NCBI GenBank assembly: GCA_001695595.3
Contig: MBPM02000119.1
Coordinates: 108,763-172,762, forward strand
DNA length: 64,000 bases
Direction: 5' to 3'
Source of the DNA: Plasmopara viticola
Lineage: Eukaryota; Oomycota; Peronosporomycetes; Peronosporales; Peronosporaceae
Below, in pieces: positions 31,253 to 42,500 of the stretch. Made by a program: the position numbers and the translations under genes. The notes beneath the pieces were generated by a model. The model had not been told where the DNA came from. It did not search any database and saw only the letters and a program-made list of their open reading frames with translations. How positions within the stretch are numbered: position 1 is the stretch's first letter; each line of letters starts with the position of its first letter.

Positions 31253-31513
31253 TATTGAAGGTAGCCGGTTTCCCTCAGTTTTATTCCGGTTTCCGAGGCT
31301 GTCCAATACGAGCGGTTGTCCGACGGTTCAAACAAACAATGATGGCGTCATGGAAAGTCGCACAGTCAGGCGCACTCAAGATGATTGCGCCCGGATGGGA
31401 AGATGATTGCGCTCGGATGGGAAGATGATTGCGCCCGGATGGGAAGATGATTGCGCCCGGATGGTAAGTGCCTCTGATTGGCTTAGATAAATAAATGGCT
31501 TAGATGTAGCAAA
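31253..31513 (+). repeat. LTR-D head, plus strand, truncated by an A LTR
   Basis: It begins TATTGAAGGTAGCC, the intact LTR-D terminus, and matches 13763-13665 inverted. It then continues into A-like U3 with four 22-bp repeats (31380-31467), CCAAT-like boxes and TAGATGTAGCAAA, and is cut by the LTR at 31514. The next D sequence expected (GAGTTGTGAACTAAGG) survives at 17832-17991 on the other strand. Confidence 0.7.
31380..31467 (+). repeat. Four tandem copies of the 22-bp U3 repeat
   Basis: The unit is GATGATTGCGCCCGGATGGG plus AA, repeated at 31380, 31402, 31424 and 31446 with one or two substitutions. Other LTRs in the window carry one or two units. Confidence 0.85.
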
Positions 31514-31791
31514 TGTTTTCGAAGATACTGACAAAGAAACGCCTCGACCAGCGACTGCATATCGGTAAGTACCGGTATCTGCAATCAGTTGATGACTGCT
31601 TGAAGAAGCGGGTTCAAGATGGGCAAAAGATCGACTTTAGGATGGGAAGATGATTGCGTCCGGATGGTGAGTCGTTCTGATTGGCTTAGATAAATCATTG
31701 GCTTAGAGGTAGCATGTAGTTGTGAACTAAGGACCTTTTTAAATATATTCACTTTGCATTTTACCAACTAGTGCACACTCGAGCTTCTTCA
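31514..31791 (+). repeat. Family A LTR, plus strand (278 bp)
   Basis: It starts TGTTTTCGAAGATAC and ends CTCGAGCTTCTTCA, the same unusual terminus as 9221-9234 in inverted orientation. It abuts the second part of B1 RT. Confidence 0.85.
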
Positions 31792-32297
31792 CTAAGTGGG
31801 TTTCCAAGATCAAGCGCAAAGCCGACGGATCAATTTGAAAGTATAAGGCGCGTCTCGTCGCAAAAGGATTCAAGCAGTAATACGGCATTGACTACACGGA
31901 AACGTTTTCGCCTGTGGTCAAGTACGTCACACTGCGTATGGTGATCAGCTTGACAAAGTATCTTGGAGCCCCTCCCCTTGACCAGCTTGATGTTGTTACG
32001 GCATTTCTCTACGGTGTAATGAAAGAAGTTGTTTACTGTGTGGTACCAGAGGGAGTGGAGATCGAAGGTTATTTCGATTGCTTGGAACTGTTGAAAACAA
32101 TTTACGGCCTAAAACAAGCATCACGAGTTTGGAACGAGACCTTTGATGAGTTTGTATGCTCCATTGGTTCTTGTGTTTCTGTATTCGACCCGTGCCTCTA
32201 TATTAAGAATGTTGACGGCCATTGCATATTGCTATTGGTTTATGTGGACGATGTTCTCATCACTGGCAGCTCGGTCAAGCTCATCGCGGAGACTAAA
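31792..32297 (+). pseudogene. B1 (second part): RT fragment
   Basis: It starts at KWVSKIKRKADG and continues [59 protein letters not shown] and VYVDDVLITGSS to LIAETK, then is cut by a minus A LTR. Stops occur before KYKAR and after GFKQ. It follows, after a gap of about 20 codons, the point where the first part of B1 ends at 9220. Confidence 0.85.
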
Positions 32298-32599
32298 TGT
32301 TGAAAAGGTCGAAGTGAGCACTAGTTGGCAAAATGCAAAGTGAATATATTTATAAGGTCCTTAGTTTGCAACTACATGCTACCTTTAAGGCAATGATTTG
32401 TCTAAGCCAATCAGAACGACTCACGATCCGGTCGCAATCACCTCTCCATCCGGGCGCAATCATCTTCCCATCTCGAAACCGATCTTTTGCCCATCTTGAA
32501 CCCGCTCTTTCAAGCAGTCATCAACTGATTGCAGATACCGGTACTTACCGATATGTATTCGCTGGTCGAGGCGTATCATCACCAGCATCTTCGACAACA
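32298..32599 (-). repeat. Family A LTR, 3' LTR of A7 (302 bp)
   Basis: It has TG...CA ends. One of its two U3 repeats is degenerate (CGGTCGCAATCACC), as in the 5' copy. It abuts plus-strand B1 on the left. Confidence 0.88.
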
Positions 32600-33403
32600 C
32601 TCCCACTCGACTCGGCAACGACGACGCCTTGTATCTTAAGTTTAGAACGCAGAACATCGAACTGCGCGGATGGAATTGGCTTCGTCATTATGTCGGCCAG
32701 CATGTCTTGCGTAGGGATGTACTCAAGGTTGACATGGCCGTCCTCAACCTTTTCTCGCACAAAGTGGTAGCGAATGTCGATATTCTTTTGTGCGCTTGTG
32801 AAATTCTGGATTCTTGGCCAACGCAATAGAACCTTGATTGTCCTCAAATATCTTGACAGACTCATTGGAAGTCATCTCACCAAGCTCGCACAGAAATACC
32901 TTGAGCCAAACCGCTTCTTAAGTGGCTTGTGATTAAGTCATGTACTCCGCCTCTGTTGAGGAAAGCGCCACACTACGTTGCTTCTTACTTCGCCAGCTGA
33001 TGCATCCATTATTAGGTGTAAACGCATAGCCGCTCGTACTTCGGCGAGATTCGATGTCTCCAGCCCAGTCTGCATCCGAATACCCAAGTAGCTTAGCCGG
33101 ACCGCAACTTGAAAACTGGAGTCCATGCGTTTCCGTTGCCTTTAAGTATCGCAGAACCCGCTTGAGTGCTTGCCAATGCGTCGGACACGGATCAGCAGCA
33201 AACTGGCTTAGAACTCCCACAGCCGCAGCAAGGTCCGGTCGCGTCGCAACCATAAGATACATTATGCCACCAACACAACTTCGATAAGGCACATTCTTCA
33301 TCGTAACTTCATGCTTGCAGTAGCCTTCACACATGTTCTTTGTCAGCTTGAGCCCTGCTTCTTGAGGCGTCATGACAGGCTTGCTATTTATCTTGCATGC
33401 CAA
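32600..33403 (-). pseudogene. A7: RNase H
   Basis: It reads SKPVMTPQEAGLKLTKN, GGIMYLMVATRPDLAAAVGVLSQ, GYSDADWAGDIESRRSTSGYAF and SSTEAEYM with a stop just after, then a decayed EDNQG segment, REKVEDGHVNLEYIPTQDM and ADIMTKPIPSAQF. The frame carries on into the LTR and ends TPRPANTYR at 32545. A short extra segment near 33395 shifts it relative to the RT. Confidence 0.87.
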
Positions 33404-34253
33404 ACTTGCTCAGAATTGACTTGAGAAACTTGGTTTGTCGCATCGTGACTCGCCCGGATACTTGGTCTTGTCCGGCATCCATACCGAAAAAGTACTTAAG
33501 CTCGCCGAGGTCAGTCATCTCAAATCGGTAGCTTAGCGCACGCTTGGTGGAGACAAGGAGCGAGTTGTTGCTGCTTGCTACAATGAGATCATCCACGTAC
33601 AGCACAACAATAACCATATCGTCGTTCACGCGCTTGATTTAGACACAGTGATCGAACTCACACTTGCTGAAACTCATCTTGATCATAAAGTCGTCGATGG
33701 TTTGGTTTCACATGCGCGGTGATTGCTCAAGACCGTACAACGAACGCTTCAGCTTACATACATGATCTTGTTTGTTTTCGCTCACATATTTTTCAGGCTG
33801 CTGCATATAAATTTCTTCATCCAGAACTCCGTTTAAGGAAGCAGTCTTCACGTCTATCTGAGGTAGCGTCAAACCGTACTTGGCAGCCATACTCAACGCG
33901 ATGCGAATTGAAGTAAACTTCGCCACCGGCGCAAATGTCTCCTCATAATCAACTCCACACTTTTGTGAAAATCCCTTGGCAACGAGTCGCGCCTTGAACC
34001 GCTCGATAATCCCATCTTGATTTTCCTTGACTCGAAACACCCATCTGCAGCCAATCGCTTTGCGTCCTTTAGGCAGAGGAACAACATCCCAAGTCTTGTT
34101 CTTGTGGAGTGACTCTAGCTCCGAATCGCATGCAGCTTTCCATTGGCCCGCATCACTGGACTGATACACGACGTGGGCGGCTTCGTAGCCCCTTCGCGAA
34201 TTGTAGCCAGAGCCGACATTTCTTCGAGTGTCGAGCGTTGGTATTTGGCACAT
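33384..34253 (-). pseudogene. A7: reverse transcriptase
   Basis: Motifs are [37 protein letters not shown] (family DVKTAFLN), LYGLEQSPRM* and VLYVDDLIVAS. A TGA replaces the tryptophan at 33708-33710 and another stop lies near 33640. The sequence is very close to A2 RT. The linker upstream has lost the VGELPTTFKSAME block, which shortens the connection to the integrase. Confidence 0.88.
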
Positions 34254-34281
34254 GACGCTTGGGCTGCGGAACTTCAGTCAC

Positions 34282-35333
34282 CTATTCCAAAGATTGAGTA
34301 CGAGTGTGCCGCTTGCTTCCCAATTCGGAGTCCGTACTTGCGTCTTGTGCCTCATCCTGCTCTTGCTCAAACTCATTTTCGTCGTCCGTCGATATTCCTT
34401 CATCCTCATCATGAATCTCGACAATAGTGCTTTTATTTTTGAAAGTCGTTCTTCTACTGTCGAAAGTGTCTTCCTTGAATTGAGCATCACGACTCATAAC
34501 GATTCGACCAGTCGACAATTCTTCAAAGCGATACGTCTTTTGGTGCTCCGAGTAGCCCAAAAATCGACACAATATTGCTTTCACATCCAGTTTCGAGCGC
34601 TTTTCGTTCGGAACATGCACGAACGCGTGACAACCATACACTTTCAAGTTGGCTAATAGCGGTTTCTTGGCTGTCCAAAGCTCGAAAGGTGACGTTTGGT
34701 GCTCGATAGCACGCGATGGACACCGATTTCGAAGAAACATTGCTGTCATAACTGCTTCTCCCCAGTAGTGTTTGGCGAGACCCGCGTGCTCCAACATGCA
34801 CCTTGCGCATTCCACAAGCGTCCGATTCATACGCTCCGCAACTCCATTAAGCTGTGGTGTGTACGGCGGCGTATACTTGAGCACAATTACATTATCCGAG
34901 CAAAACTTGGCCATTTTCGTGGATGCATACTCGCCACCGTTGTCACTGCGAAGAGATTTTACGCGTTTGTCGGTCCTCTTTTCTGCGAATGCCACAAAAT
35001 TGGCGAGCTTGTCCACGACTTCTGACTTGCTCTTGATCAGGTAGACGACGCAATATCTTGACTGTCGTCGATGAACGTCACGAAGTAGCGCTTGCCACTA
35101 AAGATTGGACACTGCATGGGACCGCACACATCGCTGTGTATAACCTCCAAAAGCTCATTCGCTCGATCCGTCGACATCGATTGGAACCGTACACGAGTCC
35201 GCTTACCCAGTGCACAGCTATCACAAATCCTCCACTTGGTCACAGATGTAAAGTCGATTCCAATGGCGAGATTCTTCCTCACGATTGCGTTCAGCCCGTC
35301 GTGACCAATATGACCAAGTCGAAGATGCCACAA
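34282..35333 (-). pseudogene. A7: pre-integrase, integrase and linker
   Basis: It contains WHLRLGHIGHDGL and CDSCALGKRT, then the core HSDVCGP, LRSDNGGEY and NGVAERMNRT (D, D, E present), HAFVHVPNEKRSK and the acidic linker IHDEDEGISTDDENE. A one-base loss near 35062 (FIDDKSRY) shifts the frame. It closely resembles A2 in sequence. Confidence 0.9.
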
Positions 35334-36634
35334 ATTTGAGGTGTCCTCGTTGTCAAAGTCTTGACTGTATTTGCTTCTTCACGAGCAACTGGAGTCATGT
35401 GCAGCCGAAATAATCCTTTTCCTTCGCGCGCACCGATTTTCCACTTGACACCTTTTGTTTCGGCAAAGCATCCCTCCTTGTCGAAAACAACAGGCCCGAC
35501 GTCCTTGGTAAAGCGACCAACTGAAAACAAATTTCTCGACAACTTGGGGATGTGCCACACATTTGTCAACACACCCTTCTTGATGCCGTGCGATGTTATC
35601 ATAGCCATCACAATGTCACCGCTGCCAATAGCTTGTACGACGCCGTCGTCTGCCAGATGTACGTCGATAGGGGGAAAGGTCTTGTAGCTCCTCATGAACT
35701 TCTTGGAACTTGTCATATGCTGAGTCGCCCCCGAGTCGACCAGCCAGACGTCATTCGGCTTGACAGAGCCACTGCTACCGCCAACCGAGAAAAGATAGTC
35801 ACCAGAATCTTTTATCTGCGCGACGTTTGCCCGCTGCGATCGATATCGCTCAGCATCATTCTGGACTCGCGAGGGGCAATCAGCGATCCAGTGTCCTTGT
35901 TTGCCGCAATTATGGCACGCACCAGTCTTCTTCACCGGTCGTCCTTTGCGCTCCGCATCCTTAATCATGAACGCTTGGCTAGACGCAGCTCCATCGCCGC
36001 CCTGCTCCTTGCGCTTCATATCCTCATGGAGAAGTCGAGACGTCACCAGCTCCCAGGTCAAAGTGTCTGCACGAGATGCCAATGCAGTAATGAGAAACTG
36101 GTGCGAGTCATTAAGACTCCCAAGAAGCGTGATCACCAAGTCGTCCTCGCTCACCGGGACACCTACAGCATCGAGCTGCTCCGCTAGCGTCTTGAGCTTG
36201 TTGATGTGTTCCAGAACATCATCACCTTCTTCCATCATTGTCGTGAAAAACCGTCGACGAAGAAAGAACTTGTTTGCGAGGCTCCTCTTCTCAAAGTGTC
36301 CTTCCAGTCGCGACCATGCATCATGCGCACCACTTGACGACCGGACCAGTGGCAGTTGCGAGTCTTCCATCGCAAGACAGATTATCGCTAGCGCTTTCCG
36401 AGACTTCCTCTTGTAAGTCGACTGATCCATCGCATTCGTGCAGTGCTCCAGCTTGATCTCACCACTTGCGACTTCCCACAGGTCCCTCTCCTCCAGCACC
36501 ATCTGCATCTTGAACTTCCAGGTGTGAAAGTTGGTACCGTCGAACTTGTTGATCCGACTTGGCATAGACGCGTCCATGGTGGCGAAGGCAGAGTCAGAGA
36601 AGGGGGAGGCAGAGTCGGCGGGGCTTGGGCTCAT
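35291..36634 (-). pseudogene. A7: intact Gag and protease
   Basis: This is an open frame of 447 codons from the ATG at 36632-36634 inside the primer site (36624-36638). Gag MSPSPADSAS is followed by DGTNFHTWKFKMQMVLEE, the knuckle CHNCGKQGHWIADC, the protease VWLVDSGATQHMT with intact Asp, and NLFSVGRFTKDVG. A 4-bp deletion near 35352 (TLTSNEDTS) ends it in the pre-integrase. This is the longest undamaged Gag-protease frame in the window and could still give a Gag protein if transcribed. Confidence 0.93.
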
Positions 36635-36638
36635 AACC

Positions 36639-36940
36639 TGTTGAAAAGGTCGAAGTGAGCACTAGTTGGCAAAATGCAAAGTGAATACATTTATAAGGTC
36701 CTTAGTTCGCAACTACATGCTACCTCTAAGCCAATGATTTGTCTAAGCCAATCAGAACGACTCACGATCCGGTCGCAATCACCTCTCCATCCGGGCGCAA
36801 TCATCTTTCCATCTCGAAACCGATCTTTTGCCCATCTTGAACCCGCTCTTTCAAGCAGTCATCAACTGATTGCAAATATCGGTACTTACCGATATGTAGT
36901 TGCTGGTCGAGGCGTTTCTTTGCCAGCATCTTCGACAACA
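36639..36940 (-). repeat. Family A LTR, 5' LTR of A7, shared with A8
   Basis: The primer site of A7 is on its left. On its right the A8 pre-integrase begins directly (ATCCCGACGAGC), not an A8 pol end. Confidence 0.87.
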
Positions 36941-38249
36941 ATCCCGACGAGCTTGTCACATTGGCTTCGTTAGTGCTGACAGGCGTCATACACAGTTTGA
37001 ATAGCCCTTTGCCCTCGCGGGCTCCAAGCTTCCACTGCGTTTCTTTTCCTGCTCAAAACGGCCATCGGTTTCGAACGTGACCGAGCCAACATCCTTTGTA
37101 AAACGTCCAACAGAGAAAAGATTGCGCGATAGCTTTGGAATATGCCACACTCCACGATGCATGCCCTTTTCGTTTTCGTGCGCCGTCTTCATAGACATTA
37201 CAATGTCGCCAATCCCGATCGCTTGAACAACAACGTCGTCTGCGAGATGTACGTCTACCGGAGAAATTTCCTTGTAATTCCTCATGAACATTTTCGAAAA
37301 AGTCATATGCTGCCTTGCACCCGAGTCAACCAGCCATACGCAACTCGACTTGGTGGGGCTTGAGTTTCTACCAACCGAGAAGAGTAAATCTTCAGAGTCG
37401 ACTTCACTCTGCGCGATATTTGCACGCTGTGCCGGCCGTTGCCGATTTCTCACGGGGCACTTGGCGATCCAATGCTCGTGTTCTCCACAGTAATGGCACG
37501 CACTGCTGGCCTAAGCAGTCGCTTGGCGTCTCTTGCGCCGTCCGTTGTCCGTTGTCCGACGTCACGAACGCTTGTCCTTGCCCGTGCGCGGCTCCATCGA
37601 CGCCGCCACCTTGTTCCTTGCGTTTCATCTCTTCGTGTAGTAGACGCGACGTCACAAGCTCCCATGTCAGCGTGTCAGAGCGCGACTCCAGCGCCGTGAT
37701 AAGGAACTGATACGAATCACACAGACTTCCGAGAAGCGTGAATACCAGGTCGTCCTTACTCACCGGGGCGCCCACCGCGTCAGGCTGCTCAGCCAACGTC
37801 TTAAGCTTGTTGATGTGCTCTAGCACACCGTCGCCATCCTCCATCATCGTCGTGAAGAACCTGCGACGAAGGAAGAGCTTGTTTGCCAGGCCCCTCTTCT
37901 CGAAGTGTCCCTCCAATCTTGACCATGCATTTTACGCATCCTCGGCCGAGCAAACCAGCGGCAGCTGCGAGTCCTCAATCGCAAGACAGATTATCGCCAG
38001 CGCCTTTCGAGCCTTATGCTTTAAGGTCGACTGTACCACGGGGTTACTCAGCTGCTCAAGCTTTATCTCCCCGCTCGCAACTTCCCAGAGGTCGCACTCC
38101 TTCAACACCATTCGCATCTTGAACTTCCACGTATGGAAGATCGTTCCGTCGAATTTGTTGATTCGGCTCGGTGTGGCGTTCATGGTGGCAGCGAAGGCGG
38201 TGTCAGAGGCGGGGGCGGAGAAGGCAGAGTCTGCGGGGCTTGAGCTCAT
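36941..38249 (-). pseudogene. A8: Gag and protease fragment
   Basis: It starts at the ATG at 38247-38249, MSSSPADSAF, then DGTIFHTWKFKMRMVLKECDLWEV. A stop follows LVCSAEDA. Gag resumes MEGHFEKRGLANKLFLRRRFF, shifts after TSDNGQR, and reaches a protease reading DSGARQH (family DSGATQH). It ends at CMTPVSTNEANVTSSSG, where the A7 LTR begins. All of integrase, RT and RNase H are missing. Confidence 0.87.
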
Positions 38250-38256
38250 AACCTAA

Positions 38257-38555
38257 TGAAGAAAGGTCACTTGAGCTGAAGATGGCAAAATGCAAGGTAA
38301 ATATATTTAATGGTCCTTAGTTCGCAACTACATGCTACCTCTAAGCCAATGATTTATCTAAGCCAATCAGAACGACTTACCATTCGGGCGCGATCATCTT
38401 CCCATCTAGGCGCAATCATCTTCCCATCCCAAAACCGATCTTTTGCCCATCTTGAACCCGCTCCCTCAGTCAGTCATCAATTGATTGCAGATACCGGTAC
38501 TTGCCGATATGTAGTCGCTGGTCGAGGCGTTACTTTTACAGCATCTTCGACAACA
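38257..38555 (-). repeat. Family A LTR (299 bp), 5' LTR of A8
   Basis: On the plus strand it begins TGAAGAAAGGTCAC and ends TTCGACAACA. Three extra bases separate it from the primer-site core, and the primer site reads GGTTATGAGCTC. It has two U3 repeats. On its right it abuts plus-strand integrase sequence. Confidence 0.85.
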
Positions 38556-38786
38556 AAGTCCAGATATTGCGTCGTCTACCTGATCAAGAGCAAGTCAAAA
38601 GTCGTGGACAAGTTCGCCAATTTTGTGGTATATGCAGAAAACCAGACCGGCAAACGCGTAATATCTCCTCGCAGTGACAACGGTGGCAAGTATGCATCCG
38701 CGAAAATGGCCAATTTTTGCTCGGACAAATGGAATCGTGCTCAAGTATACGCCGCCATACACACCACAACTAAACGGAGTTAGGAG
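38556..38786 (+). pseudogene. A9: family A integrase core fragment, plus strand
   Basis: It reads KSRYCVVYLIKSKSKVVDKF, then ENQTGKRVISPRSDNGGKYAS and AKMANFCSD, and shifts before the PPYTPQLNGVAERMN region. The second integrase Asp is present. Only about 75 codons remain and both ends are cut. It is inverted relative to A8 and A10. Confidence 0.85.
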
Positions 38787-39738
38787 CGTATGAATCGACG
38801 ATGTCGGCATTTCCCCCACTGAATCAACAATGTACGCAGCTTCGAAATCGTGGGCTGTGGCAGACATTTGTCCAAGACCTTTGCAGTGACTATACGCCTG
38901 GTTCGCGAAACTTCTGTAACTTGTTCCAGCGACTGCGCACGCTGGTGCCGTTTGCCTAAAGGGTCCATAAAGTCAAACTTTTCCGTTGTGTCTTCTACTA
39001 CATGATCCGTCTGTTGCATTTTGATGAGGCTCTACGTCATACTGAATAACAACTTCATCACATCCGTTTTGAGTCTTCCACCGTCAAAAGTGCCCTCCAT
39101 AAATTGTGCGTTTCGGCTCACAAGCACTCGACCGCTTTCAATTGTTTCAAACCGATACGCTTTCTCATCAGCACGTGACTCTAGTGCCGTGATGAGAAAT
39201 TGGTACGCTTCACTCAACTACTCAGAAGCGTGATAATCAAGTCGTCCTCGCTAACTGGAGCCCCGATCGCACCAAGCTGCTCCGCTAGTGTCTTTGGCTT
39301 GTTAATGTGCTGAAGCACATCATCACCTCATTCATTGTTGCTGTTAGGAAATGTCGACGAAGGAAGAGTCGATTGGCGAGGCTCTTCTTCTCGAAATGTC
39401 CTTCGAGCCTTGAGCATGCATCATGCGCACCAGTCGCAGAACGAACCAGTGGCAGCTGCGAACCTTCCATCGCGAGACAGATGATCGCAAGCGCCTTGCG
39501 TGATTTCCTCTCATAGGTTCCTTGGTCCAGCGAAGTGACGCATTTCTCCAACTTAATCTCGCCACTTGCCACGTCCCACAGGTCTTTTTCCTCCTACACC
39601 ATCTGCACCTTGAATTCTCAGCTGTGGAAGTTTGTGCCGTCGAACTTGTTAATCCGGCTTGGCGTAGACGCATCCATGGTGGCGAAGGCAGAGTCAGGGG
39701 GCGGGAAGGCAGAGACGGCGGGGCTATGGCTTGTAATT
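38787..39738 (-). pseudogene. A10: internally deleted family A element (Gag joined to linker)
   Basis: Gag N-terminus (DGTNFHS-type start, KLEKCVTSLDQGTYERKSRK, LPLVRSATGAHDACS) runs to MSEAYQFLITALESRAD. There it is joined directly to EKAYRFETIESGRVLVSRNAQ of the integrase-RT linker (39032-39217), then HQRAQSLEQVTEVSRTRR and FEAAYIVDSVGEMPT. The whole of the knuckle, protease and integrase is deleted. The primer site is destroyed (GGGCTATGGCTTGTAATTAA on the plus strand). Confidence 0.83.
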
Positions 39739-39883
39739 AATTGAAAAAGTTACTTGGGCACTAGTTAGCAAAATGCAAAAGTAAATATATTTATAAGTGC
39801 TACCTTTAAGTAGTCATCAACTGATTGCAGATACCGGTACTTACCGATATGTAGTTGCTGGTCGAGGCGTCGATTCTCCAACA
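39739..39883 (-). repeat. Family A LTR with internal deletion (about 145 bp)
   Basis: The two ends match family A LTRs, but the middle (CCAAT boxes and U3 repeats) is gone: CTACCTTTAAG is joined to TAGTCATCAACTGATTG. Boundaries are approximate. Confidence 0.75.
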
Positions 39884-41039
39884 AAAACAGCGCTTCTCAA
39901 ATGTCAGCTCGACGAAGAAATTTACATGACGTAGTCTGATGGCTTTACAAACACGGCCAATCCGGACTATGTGTGCAAGTTACAGCGGCCACTGTACGGG
40001 CCTGAAGCAATTGCTTCGCATGTGGAACAAGACCATTGACGAATTTATGTTAGGACTGGAACTCAAGAAGTGTGAATCAGATCACTGCGTGTTTGCAAAG
40101 CAAGATGGCCATGACATGATGTTGTTAGCGCTTTACGTCGACGATCTAATTTTGGCTTGCAATACTAGCAAATGCTTCAGGAAACCAAGCACGCACTCAG
40201 CTAACGATTTGGGATGAGGAATTCGGGTAACTAATCTTCTTTCTTGAAATTGAGATCGAGCCTAATTGAAAGATCGGGACTCTGACGATGCGGCAAACCA
40301 AGTTCGCGTGCGAGATTTTGACCAAGCTCAATATGGAAAAGAGCAAGCCCGTTCGAACGCCGCAAGATCCAGGATTCAAACTTACCAAGTCCATGTGCGA
40401 AGGAGGATGCAAACACGGTGACACTATGACCGGTGTGCCATATCGAAATGCTGTTGGTTGCCTGATGTACCTTATGGTCGGCACGCGTACGGATCTCGCT
40501 GCGGCAGTGGGAGTACTCAGCCAATTTGCAGCAGACCCATGTCCGACACACTGGCAAGCGTTAAAGAAGTCTTAAGGTGTGTTCGAGGTACAAGGACGCA
40601 CGATTTCATGCAGCGAGTCATGATAAATTGCAAGGATTCGGGTGCGGACTGGGCTGGAGACACAATGTCGCGAAGAAGTACAAGCGGCTACGCCTTTATG
40701 ATGAGCGGTGGATGCGTCAGCTGGAAGAGCAAGAAACAGCGTACAGTGGCATTATCGTCTACGGAAGCTGAACACATGGCATTGTCAGAGGCTACGCAAG
40801 AGGCAATATGGCTCAAGGCGTTTTTGTGTGAGTTGGGCGAGATGTCCCCGTATACAGCGGTCAAGATTTCTGAAGATAATAAGACTCGATTGCACTAGCG
40901 AAGAACCCGGAGGCTCATAAACGAACCAAGCACATCGACATCTGATACCATTTTGTACGTGAAAAGGTTGAAGATGGTCAAGTGATTCTCGAGTACATCT
41001 CTTTTCTCAACATGCTGGCCGACATAATGACCAAGCCGA
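39884..41039 (+). pseudogene. A11: RT and RNase H, plus strand
   Basis: It covers LDEEIYMT, CKLQRPLYG, MWNKTIDEFMLGLELKKC, ALYVDDLILACN, TPQDPGFKLTKSMCEGGC, GCLMYLMVGTRTDLAAAVGVLSQ, GADWAGDTMSRRSTSGYAFMM, SSTEAEHMAL and EDNKTRLH. Several frameshifts and stops are present. It ends IMTKPI close to 41035, cut by the A12 3' LTR. The orientation is opposite to its neighbours. Confidence 0.85.
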
Positions 41040-41324
41040 TATTGAATGAGTCGAAGTGAGTACTTGTTGGTAGAATGCAAAGTGAATATATTTATAAGAT
41101 CCTTAGTTCGCAACTACATGCTACCTCTAAGCCAATGATTTATCGAAGCCAATCAGAACGACTTACTCTCCGGGCGCAATCATCTTCCCACCCATTCCAA
41201 AACCGATCTTTTGCCCATCTTGAACCCGCTCCTTCAAGCAGTCATCAACTGATTGCAGATAAGCGGTACTTACCGATATGTAGTTGCTGGTCGAGGCGTT
41301 TCTTCGCCAGCATCTTCGACAACA
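41040..41324 (-). repeat. Family A LTR, 3' LTR of A12 (285 bp)
   Basis: On the plus strand it starts TATTGAATGAGTCG and ends TTCGACAACA. Its partner is 49505-49806. Confidence 0.85.
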
Positions 41325-42500
41325 CTCCCACTCGACTCGACAGCCTTTTGTGCTTGAATGCCGAGTCTGCTCGAAGCAAAGCAAATTGGGGAGCAGGAAT
41401 CGGCTTCGTCGTGAGATCGGCCAGCATGTCCAATGTTGAAATGTACACAAGCGAAACTTGGCCGTCTTCGACCTTTTCACGAACAAAGTGATAGCGGATG
41501 TCGATATGCTTGGTACGCTTGTGGAACTCCGGATTCTTGGCCAACGCAATCGATCCTTGATAATTTTATAATCTCTTGACTTCTTCATCAAGAGCCATTT
41601 TACCTATTTCGCACAGAAAGAATTTGAGCCAAACTGCTTCTTCGATAGCTTCATAAAGTGTCATGCATTCCGCCTCCGTTGATGACAGCGCAACTGTTCG
41701 CTGTTTCTTGCTTCGCCAGCAAATGCATCCGTCGTTCATCATGAATGCATATCCGCTTGTACTCTTTCTTGAGCCAACATCACGAGCCCAATCCGCATCC
41801 GGATAGCCTTGAAGTCCCTTGTTGGTGTCCGCTCGAAAATCGATGCCATGAGTTTGTGTGCCTTGAACGTATCAAAAAACTCTTTTGAGTGCCTGCCAAT
41901 GAGTCGGGCACAGTCCCGCCGCGAATTGACTCTATGCTCCAATAGTTGCTGCAAGATCCGGGCGCGTGCCGACCATCAAGTACATCAAACAGCCGACCGC
42001 ATTCCGGGAGTGAACATTTGTCATGGTTTCGTAATGCTTAAAGCCTCCTTTGCACATGCCCTTGGTAAGCTTGAGACCTGATTCTTGAGGCGTCTTGACG
42101 GGGTTGCTGTTATCCTTTTTGAAATTCTTTAAAATATTACTCGCAAAGTTGGACTGCCTCACAATCGCCTTTCCAGCTCCTAAATCTTGATCAATTTCCA
42201 TGCCGAGAAAATAGTTGAGTTGGCCCATGTCTGTCATTTCAAAACGATCACTTAGCGCTTGCTTGGTGTCTTTAAGCAATCTTGAGCTGCTGCTTGCCAG
42301 AATGAGATCGTTGACGTAAAGCGCGATGAAAATCGTATCTTTGCCGTTACGCATAAAGTAGATGCAGTGGTCCGACACGCCCTTTTTGAACTTGAGTCGA
42401 AGCATGAAGTCGTCAAAAGTTTTTACCGCATACGCGGCGACTGCTTCAATTCGTACAGCGATCGCTCAAGCTTGCAAACAAGATTTGGACACTTTTTTTA
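41325..42500 (-). pseudogene. A12: RT palm and RNase H
   Basis: It reads CPNLVCKLERSLYEL at its right end, then MLRLKFKKGVSDHCIYFM, ALYVNDLILASSSS (family YVDD), GAGKAIVRQSNF, GCLMYLMVGTRPDLAATIG, DADWA, SSTEAECMTL and the tail. The RT active site has D to N (YVND). It begins exactly where the B4 LTR ends, in an A-run on the coding strand. Breaks include a frameshift near 41940 and a stop before GSIALAKNPEF. Confidence 0.85.

Larger units (their letters stand above)
32298..36940 (-). mobile_element. A7: complete but decayed family A element
   Basis: Both LTRs are 302 bp (32298-32599 and 36639-36940) and share a subtype-specific U3 variant (GGTCGCAATCACCTCTCC on the plus strand). They differ at about 13 positions (about 4%). 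The internal region has all domains in order. Flanks CTAAA and ATCCC do not match, so recombination has affected at least one end. Confidence 0.85.

Noticed and set aside
31380..31467. CRISPR-like regular repeats
   Set aside because: The 22-bp units are head to tail with no spacers and lie in an LTR U3 in a eukaryotic retroelement context.
38787..41039. A novel fusion gene made from A9-A11 fragments
   Set aside because: The three pieces are in different orientations and frames with LTR remnants between them; they are separate broken insertions.
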